A DNA stretch of 30,518 bases from positions 1 through 30,518 of the forward strand of contig JAQXNW010000002.1 of NCBI GenBank assembly GCA_029098205.1, read 5' to 3'. Position 1 is the first letter of the stretch. Every line of letters starts with the position of its first letter. The notes under the pieces were generated by a model. The model did no database searches. It saw only the letters and a program-made list of their open reading frames with translations, and had not been told where the DNA came from. Shown one piece after another: positions 25,023 to 30,518 of the stretch. A program made the translations under genes and the position numbers. The DNA is from Eubacteriales bacterium. Its GTDB lineage: Bacteria; Bacillota; Clostridia; Peptostreptococcales; Anaerovoracaceae.

Positions 25023-25520
25023 CTATCTTCCGCTCATTCTTTTTCTGCGCCTTCCAGAGATCAAAGCCTTCACCGTACCTATAAGAGAAGTGATAGAGCC
25101 GGCAAACAGGAACAGAAATCCGATGGGAATAAAGAAGAAGTTCTCATGCAGAATTCCATCCGCATCCACATATTCCACCGTGGTGCTCTTAAGGAAAAAG
25201 CAGAGGAATCCAATCAGCATCATTACAGTGCCGACCGCCAGGATCCTAAGCGCCGTCCTAAGCTTCGTATTCTCACTGCCGTCTTCAATCAGTTTTTCTG
25301 TCATATTATTCATTTCGTCCTTGCCTCCTAAGATCAGATCATCCAATGTTACCGAGAAAATACGGGACATGCGGATAATGATCTCGAGGTCCGGGAGATT
25401 TTTATTGTTTTCCCAATTCGATACTGCCTGCCGGGAAACGCCAAGTTTCTCCGCCAGCTGCTCCTGCGTCATGTTTTTTTCTTTACGCAGGGTTTTAAGC
25501 TGTGTGCCGAAATCCATCAT
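25023..25520 (-). CDS. XRE-family regulator with two membrane helices
   Basis: A 165-residue protein. Residues 6-62 are a Cro/C1-type helix-turn-helix (MTQEQLAEKLGVSRQAVSNW). A short linker (GGKDEMNNMTEKL) is followed by two hydrophobic helices at about 92-110 and 130-150, with a short outside loop and a basic end (GRRRKRM). This places a DNA-binding domain on the inner membrane face. Similar HTH proteins with a small membrane domain are common in Bacillota near efflux genes. It is in line with the ABC and MATE genes and may regulate them in response to a membrane signal (inference). The Shine-Dalgarno is poor; ATG 25520 and 25517 are both possible. Confidence 0.87.
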   Translation of the reverse strand: MMDFGTQLKTLRKEKNMTQEQLAEKLGVSRQAVSNWENNKNLPDLEIIIRMSRIFSVTLDDLILGGKDEMNNMTEKLIEDGSENTKLRTALRILAVGTVMMLIGFLCFFLKSTTVEYVDADGILHENFFFIPIGFLFLFAGSITSLIGTVKALISGRRRKRMSGR

Positions 25521-25631
25521 TCACCATACCTGCTGGAATTCCCGTGAAAAGAATCCCATTTGCTATCTGCCTGTTCCGTTTTTCATGCGGCGGCTCTCAT
25601 CTTGTGCACCAGACTTGATCCGTCAGCTCCC

Positions 25632-25660
25632 ATAGTACTTTTCCGACTCGAATAGGACAA
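25632..25660 (-). promoter_or_regulatory. Possible promoter for the XRE gene
   Basis: On the minus strand: TTGTCC (25660-25655), a 17-base spacer and TACTAT (25637-25632), about 110 bases before the start codon. No terminator was found between this and the end of rlmD, so read-through from rlmD is also possible. Confidence 0.4.
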
Positions 25661-25752
25661 GCAAGTATCCCTTGCATCGCTGTTTTTACAGGAGGAAAGG
25701 ACTTATTGCCATATCCGACCTGGTCTCTTGAGCGACCCTTGCATGGGTGGTT

Positions 25753-27420
25753 TCAGTCATCTCTCGTCGGTCCTTCGGATCTTGAGAGAAGCGAAACCAC
25801 CTCAATTCTGCCGGTATGAGGGAACATATCGAAGGGGGCAGCTTTTTCGAAATGGTAGCCGCAGTCTATCAGGAAACGGATGTCCCGAGCAAAGGTAGCA
25901 GGCTCGCAGGAAACGTATACGATTTTTTCAGGTTTTACAGTACCGGATACCGCTTCCAGAAGCGATTCTTTGCATCCGGCTCTCGGAGGATCCAAAATGA
26001 CGCAGTCTGTTTTCGAGAGATCGGGAATCGGAATTTTCGGAGCCGCCTCTTCCGCTGCGGACAGATCCGCAGCTTCTGATTCCGAAAGCGTACGGTGTTC
26101 CTTTGACGCATCCCTTCCTTCGGAAGATTCCTTAAATTTTTCCAGAAGATTCGTAAGAACTTCTTCCGCTTTCCCCTGATAGTAACGGGCATGCACAACC
26201 CGGTTGATCACAGCGCTTCGGTTCGCTCCGAGAATCGCGTCTTCATTCGATTCGATGCCGATCAGATGAATCGAATCCTTCATACGCTTCGAAAGATAAA
26301 GACCGATGGATCCAAGGCCGCAGTATAAATCCAGAACCCTGGCCCCTTCGGAAAGACCAGCGTATTCGTAAACCTTGCCGTACAGTTTCTCCGTTACTTC
26401 AGGGTTCACCTGCCAGAACGCGTCCGGTCCGATTTCAAACTTCGCATCGCCGATCCGGTCCAGAATCGTCCGCTTGCCGGCAATGTGCATCCATTTTGTT
26501 TTCCGCCCGTTCTCCGCGCGGAGCCATACACTCTCAAGACTCCACGCTGCACCGCTGTCCGGAATCTTCCGGCACCCGCCATTCGGAGCCGCATATATGG
26601 CTTCATCCAGAAGTTCACAGAGCCTCTCCGGATCCGGAATCCGGTTCCCGCGGATCCTGAGCACGGCCATAACATCTCCGGTCGAAAAAGAAGAGCGGAC
26701 TGTAAGCTCCTTCAGGATGCAGCTTCCCCTCTTCGGGTCAAAGATTTCTCTTTCATATTCTTTCATATACGTCCGGACCGCCTCCGCAGCAGCATCCGCC
26801 GCCGGCGTCTGAATCCGGCACTCCTTCACATCAATCAGCCGATGCGATTTCCGGGCAAAGTAACCGGCAAGCGGTTTTCCAGCGCCATTACGCCCCCGGC
26901 TGTATCCAAGCTTCAGAACCGCTTTATTCCGGTAGCGCACAGGCGAAGACTCCGTTTTTTCAGTTTCGCCATTTTTTTCCGCTTCACCAGTTTTTTCAAC
27001 TTCTCCAGCCTCTCCATCTCCGGCTTTTCCGGCCGCTTCAGAATCCGCAGCACCGCCGAATCCGGTCATTTCTTCTACAAACGGGTTCTCAATCCCGGCG
27101 ATTCTCTCAAGAACGTCCGCGACATGTCTCTTCCCCAGTTCATGCTGCGCGGATTCACGAAGCCGTCCGAGCGGACATCCCCCGCACTGTTCATCATACG
27201 GACAGAAATCCGGAAGTCGGTTTTCCGATGACTCCTTGATCTTAAGAAGCCTCGCGGACGCGTATCTTTTCTGGACTTTTTCCAGTTCTGCTTCTGCGAC
27301 ATCCCCCGGATACGCCCCGGGGACAAAAAGGGCCATGCCGTCCGGCATATGACCGACGCCATGACCCTCTTCTGTGATATCGGTGATTTTTACAGCAACA
27401 ATCTCACCTATCTCTGCCAT
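25753..27420 (-). CDS. rlmD: 23S rRNA (uracil-C5)-methyltransferase, RlmD/RumA type
   Basis: Methylates a uridine (U1939-type) in 23S rRNA using S-adenosylmethionine. Domains in order: an N-terminal TRAM RNA-binding domain (residues 1-60); Fe-S cysteines 73, 79 and 82 (CPYDEQCGGC) with a fourth at 201; a SAM-binding motif DLYCGLGSIGL near 371; DPPRAG; and the catalytic Cys505 in VSCEPATFARD. At 555 residues it is about 100 longer than usual. The excess is in two low-complexity inserts: residues 122-159, rich in Gly/Glu/Lys/Thr with a repeated E-K-T/N-G-E pattern, and about 425-465, Ser/Glu/Ala-rich. The ATG abuts the ntpD stop with no gap. RlmC/RlmCD-like specificity cannot be excluded. Confidence 0.9.
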   Translation of the reverse strand: MAEIGEIVAVKITDITEEGHGVGHMPDGMALFVPGAYPGDVAEAELEKVQKRYASARLLKIKESSENRLPDFCPYDEQCGGCPLGRLRESAQHELGKRHVADVLERIAGIENPFVEEMTGFGGAADSEAAGKAGDGEAGEVEKTGEAEKNGETEKTESSPVRYRNKAVLKLGYSRGRNGAGKPLAGYFARKSHRLIDVKECRIQTPAADAAAEAVRTYMKEYEREIFDPKRGSCILKELTVRSSFSTGDVMAVLRIRGNRIPDPERLCELLDEAIYAAPNGGCRKIPDSGAAWSLESVWLRAENGRKTKWMHIAGKRTILDRIGDAKFEIGPDAFWQVNPEVTEKLYGKVYEYAGLSEGARVLDLYCGLGSIGLYLSKRMKDSIHLIGIESNEDAILGANRSAVINRVVHARYYQGKAEEVLTNLLEKFKESSEGRDASKEHRTLSESEAADLSAAEEAAPKIPIPDLSKTDCVILDPPRAGCKESLLEAVSGTVKPEKIVYVSCEPATFARDIRFLIDCGYHFEKAAPFDMFPHTGRIEVVSLLSRSEGPTRDD

Positions 27421-28080
27421 TCAGGCTCTCTCCTCATAATGATGCGCATCCTCCAGAACCATGTCCTTCACCTTCATCAGGCGTGTCTGATTTCCGCGCT
27501 CGTTCTCATCCAGCTTCATCTGAATGTACCGAATCGTGACCTGCAGCCTTGGAATCATAACATACTCCAGAGCGTTTACGCGCCTCCGGGTCTGCTCCAA
27601 TTCCATCGCGAGAAGCTGCGTCTCCTTTTCTTTCGCCGCAAGATCAAGAAGCTTCGGGAAAAGCTCTGTCATTGCTTCGATCGCCCGGTCCAGTTCCCCG
27701 CTGGTGCCCGCGAATCCATACGGAAAAATATCCGCGGTATCCTTTGATGTCGTTTCGAAAGTAAATTCCGGCACGTTCACACTCATGATATTTTTCGTAT
27801 CGACCGTCAGCTGAACGCCCTGCTTCGGAAACATCAGCGCTTCCCGCATCTCGCTTTCGGACATCGTCGCATTCGCCATCGCGAAATTCCGGTAAACAAC
27901 CGAAAGCTCCTCTTCCACGGCCTTCCGGAGACGTCCGTTTTCCCGGGCCATCTCCAGAAAGTTTTTCATGAGCTCATCCCGCTTGTCCTTCATTAGCTTA
28001 TGACCCCGCTCCGCGGTAGCAAGCCGCTTCTTCAGGTTCGACAGCATCATCCGGGTAGGATTTACATTCATCTTCTCCAT
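27421..28080 (-). CDS. ntpD: V-type ATPase subunit D
   Basis: Central rotor stalk of the V/A-type ATPase, linking the catalytic A3B3 head to the membrane ring. The 219-residue protein is almost entirely helical, with long coiled-coil segments at both ends (residues about 8-70 and 135-205). It carries the family start NPTRMMLSNLKKRLATAERG. The conserved middle around YGFAGTSGELD is also visible. The start is eight bases after the ntpB stop, with AGGTGA upstream. The stop touches the rlmD start codon (TGAATG), so all four genes appear to be one transcript. Confidence 0.95.
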   Translation of the reverse strand: MEKMNVNPTRMMLSNLKKRLATAERGHKLMKDKRDELMKNFLEMARENGRLRKAVEEELSVVYRNFAMANATMSESEMREALMFPKQGVQLTVDTKNIMSVNVPEFTFETTSKDTADIFPYGFAGTSGELDRAIEAMTELFPKLLDLAAKEKETQLLAMELEQTRRRVNALEYVMIPRLQVTIRYIQMKLDENERGNQTRLMKVKDMVLEDAHHYEERA

Positions 28081-28088
28081 GCGATCAC

Positions 28089-29459
28089 CTACTTGTCGTA
28101 GTATTCATCCAGGATGTCGTCATCAATTCGCTTAAGCTCTGACTTCGGAAGCATCCGGAGAAGTTTCCAGCCGATGTCCAGCGTCTCTTCAATGCTGCGG
28201 TCCGTCTGATATCCCTGCGAAACGTACTCCTTCTCAAACTCCTCGCTGAACTTCGCATACTTAAGGTCAGTTTCTGTGAGAGCCGCTTCGCCCAGAATCG
28301 TCATCAGCTCCAGATTTTCTTTACCTTTCGCGTATGCGGCAAACAGCTGGTTCATCGTATCCGCATGGTCGCGCCGGGTCTTTCCTTCGCCGATTCCCTT
28401 ATCCTTAAGACGAGACAAAGACGGAAGCACGTCGATCGGCGGCTGGATTCCTTTCTGATAAAGCTCTCTGGACAGAATAATCTGCCCTTCAGTAATGTAT
28501 CCGGTCAAGTCCGGAATCGGGTGCGTGATATCGCCCTCCGGCATCGTCAGAATCGGGATCAGAGTGATGGATCCGTCATACCCTCTTTTTCTTCCCGCGC
28601 GCTCGTACATCGTCGCGAGATCCGTATACAGATATCCCGGATATCCGCGACGTCCCGGAACTTCCTTCCGGGCGGCAGATACCTCGCGGAGCGCTTCCGC
28701 GTAGTTCGTGATATCCGTCATGATGACCAGCACATGCATCCCTAAATCAAAGGCCAGATATTCCGCCGCTGTAAGCGCCATACGCGGCGTCGCGATTCTC
28801 TCTACCGCCGGGTCGTTTGCCAGGTTGATGAACATGACCGTACGGTCGATCGCGCCGGTTCTCCGGAAGTCCGAAGCGAAGAAGTCCGCTTCCTCATACG
28901 TAATTCCGATCGCGGCGAATACAACCGCGAATTTGCTGTCGTCTTCCCGTACCTTTGCCTGCCGGGCGATCTGCGCCGCAAGCTCGGAATGCGGAAGGCC
29001 GGACTCTGAAAAGATCGGGAGCTTCTGTCCTCTTACAAGCGTATTCAGTCCGTCGATCGCGGATACGCCGGTTTGAATGAACTCCGCCGGATAGTCACGG
29101 GCCGCAGGATTCATCGCGAGGCCGTTTATATCCAGCATTTTATCCGGAATAATCTCTGGACCGTCATCAGCCGGCCGCCCCATTCCGTCGAATACACGTC
29201 CCAGAATTTCCGGGGAAACCGCCAGCTCGGTTCCGTGTCCAAGAAAACGGACTGTACTCTCTTTCAGGTTGATTCCCGCCGCACTGTCAAACAGCTGCAC
29301 CAGAACATCGGCTCCGTTGATTTCCAGAACCTTGCAGAGCCGCTTCTCTCCGCTTGGCAGAAGGATTTCTCCCAGCTCATCGTAGGAAACTTCATCGACG
29401 CCTTTTACCAGCATCAGAGGGCCGGCAACTTCTGATATAGTTTTATATTCCTTAATCAT
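28089..29459 (-). CDS. ntpB: V-type ATPase subunit B
   Basis: The non-catalytic nucleotide-binding subunit of the A3B3 head. The full 456-residue length fits the family. It has a degenerate P-loop region (FSESGLPHSELAAQIARQ near residues 150-167), and RKEVPGRRGYPGYLYTDLAT with the family's conserved Arg residues. The start codon lies inside the end of ntpA (eight-base overlap), and the gene ends in TAG eight bases before ntpD. The order A-B-D matches Enterococcus-type ntp operons. Confidence 0.97.
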   Translation of the reverse strand: MIKEYKTISEVAGPLMLVKGVDEVSYDELGEILLPSGEKRLCKVLEINGADVLVQLFDSAAGINLKESTVRFLGHGTELAVSPEILGRVFDGMGRPADDGPEIIPDKMLDINGLAMNPAARDYPAEFIQTGVSAIDGLNTLVRGQKLPIFSESGLPHSELAAQIARQAKVREDDSKFAVVFAAIGITYEEADFFASDFRRTGAIDRTVMFINLANDPAVERIATPRMALTAAEYLAFDLGMHVLVIMTDITNYAEALREVSAARKEVPGRRGYPGYLYTDLATMYERAGRKRGYDGSITLIPILTMPEGDITHPIPDLTGYITEGQIILSRELYQKGIQPPIDVLPSLSRLKDKGIGEGKTRRDHADTMNQLFAAYAKGKENLELMTILGEAALTETDLKYAKFSEEFEKEYVSQGYQTDRSIEETLDIGWKLLRMLPKSELKRIDDDILDEYYDK

Positions 29460-30518
29460 CGTCTTCCTTCCCTTCTGCCGCCGCTTTCTGTACGCTGTCT
29501 GTCAGTTCCTTCAGAATCTCATCGTACGCGCCGTCGACCTTCGATTCCTCGAGGTATTTGAACCGGCCGATTTTTTCTTTCACCGGAAGACTCTCGAGCG
29601 TGCTGAACGAAGCGCCTTCGTCCACCGCGTCCAGCGCAAGATGATAATAGGACAGGATCAGCTTCAGCATCCGATACTGCTTGTTCATCGACGAATACGT
29701 ATCAATCTCGTGGAACGCGTTCTGATGAAGATAATCCTCACGGATCGATTTGCAGGCGTCCAGCTTCACCCGGTCCTTAACGGACAAAGCATCCACGCCG
29801 ACTAACTGTACGATCTCATTCAGCCCCGCCTCTTCCTGAAGAAGACGAAGCGCTTCCTGACGAAGGTCCGGGAATTCCTTATTCACATTCTTCGCGTACC
29901 AGTCCGCAAGGCGGGATACATAAAGCGAATAACTCTGCAGCCAGTCAATCGCCGGAAAATGCCGTTCATGCGCCAGAGTCGCGGAAAGGCACCAGAACAC
30001 CTTCACGATACGAAGTGTCGCCTGCGAAACCGGTTCGGAAATATCGCCGCCCGGAGGTGATACAGCGCCGATCGCAGACAGCGCGCCGATACGGCCGTCC
30101 TTCCCCAGCGCAACTACCCGGCCGGCCCGCTCGTAGAACTGCGCTAAGCGGGATGCCAGATACGCCGGATATCCTTCTTCACCCGGCATTTCCTCCAGAC
30201 GTCCGGACATCTCACGAAGGGCCTCTGCCCAACGGGAGGTGGAATCCGCAAGAAGAACAACGCTGTAGCCCATATCTCTGAAGTATTCCGCTATTGTGAT
30301 ACCTGTGTATATTGAAGCCTCACGTGCCGCAACAGGCATATCGGAGGTGTTTGCAATAAGCACTGTTCTCTCCATAAGAGTTTTGCCTGTTCTCGGATCC
30401 TTAATTTCGGGGAACTCATTCAAAACGTCGGTCATTTCGTTTCCGCGCTCTCCGCAGCCGATATAAACAACTATATCCGCATCAGCCCATTTTGCAAGCT
30501 GATGCTGTACAACGGTCT
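29452..30518 (-). CDS. ntpA: V-type ATPase catalytic subunit A, C-terminal part
   Basis: The catalytic ATP-hydrolysing subunit. The window holds only the last 355 or so residues; the start and the Walker A loop lie beyond the right edge. The frame is open to the last base and reads QHQLAKWADADIVVYIG then GCGERGNEMTDVL, both strongly conserved in subunit A, followed by LLADSTSRWAEALREMSGRL and SPPGGDISEPV. The Met at 30435 is internal, not a start. The stop overlaps the ntpB start by eight bases. Codon choice changes at about 30200-30240: towards the edge it uses more ATA, GCA, ACA and CGT than the rest. Confidence 0.96.
   Translation of the reverse strand, partial: TVVQHQLAKWADADIVVYIGCGERGNEMTDVLNEFPEIKDPRTGKTLMERTVLIANTSDMPVAAREASIYTGITIAEYFRDMGYSVVLLADSTSRWAEALREMSGRLEEMPGEEGYPAYLASRLAQFYERAGRVVALGKDGRIGALSAIGAVSPPGGDISEPVSQATLRIVKVFWCLSATLAHERHFPAIDWLQSYSLYVSRLADWYAKNVNKEFPDLRQEALRLLQEEAGLNEIVQLVGVDALSVKDRVKLDACKSIREDYLHQNAFHEIDTYSSMNKQYRMLKLILSYYHLALDAVDEGASFSTLESLPVKEKIGRFKYLEESKVDGAYDEILKELTDSVQKAAAEGKEDDD

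Noticed and set aside
25668..25750. A repeated CCCTTGCAT and small hairpin after rlmD, as a terminator or RNA gene
   Set aside because: The stem is only four bases with no T-run, and no tRNA or known RNA fold was found.

Overview
The window reads as a chromosomal piece of an anaerobic member of the Bacillota, most likely class Clostridia. Supporting signs are a V-type (Ntp) ATPase operon, strong AGGAGG-type ribosome binding sites, sigma-A-like promoters, FadR-type GntR, WYL and XRE regulators, and an MMPL transporter with a secreted Leu-x-x-Gly heptad partner. I would not name a genus. I saw no rRNA, tRNA, CRISPR array, IS element or phage gene. Genes are densely packed and mostly follow housekeeping or accessory-metabolic themes.

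Layout. (1) 1-434: the 3' end of an aconitase-family hydratase, interrupted by an in-frame TAG. (2) 753-3890: ppx-ppk, exopolyphosphatase and polyphosphate kinase, ended by a terminator shared with the converging hslO. (3) 4035-5704 (minus): a FadR-type GntR regulator followed 17 bases later by hslO (Hsp33). (4) 5984-8053 (minus): a YkvI-like membrane transporter and a Ser esterase. (5) 8412-11822 (plus): four genes running away from the transporter: a small unknown protein, a Cys/His-rich unknown protein, another unknown protein, and a LarA-superfamily (nickel-pincer racemase-like) enzyme. Behind a terminator lies a fumarylacetoacetate-hydrolase gene that has lost its catalytic middle. (6) 12638-15687 (minus): a WYL regulator, then yhdT-panF (sodium/pantothenate symport). 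(7) 16177-21540: a TetR regulator divergent from an MMPL exporter and a secreted coiled-coil protein. (8) 21727-25520 (minus): XRE membrane regulator, ABC exporter and MATE exporter, the last two with overlapping start and stop codons. (9) 25753-30518 (minus): V-ATPase subunits A (cut by the window edge), B and D, followed with zero gap by an RlmD-type rRNA methyltransferase.

The most interesting part is 5.0-12.5 kb. The transporter and the unknown four-gene operon have divergent near-consensus promoters. Each promoter carries a copy of the same 16-base operator (one a perfect inverted repeat, GATATAC-CA-GTATATC) immediately downstream of its predicted start site. The nearby GntR is the obvious candidate repressor. 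Together this looks like one inducible uptake-and-breakdown module: transporter, esterase, two or three enzymes of unknown chemistry, and a LarA-like racemase or epimerase. The substrate cannot be read from the sequence, and the unknown proteins match no family I can name.

The second regulatory circuit is clear at base level. Three TGAC-N5-GTCA sites lie between tetR and the MMPL gene. One covers the MMPL -35 element, one lies in the MMPL leader and one sits on the tetR start site. This is what an autoregulated TetR repressor of a divergent exporter should look like.
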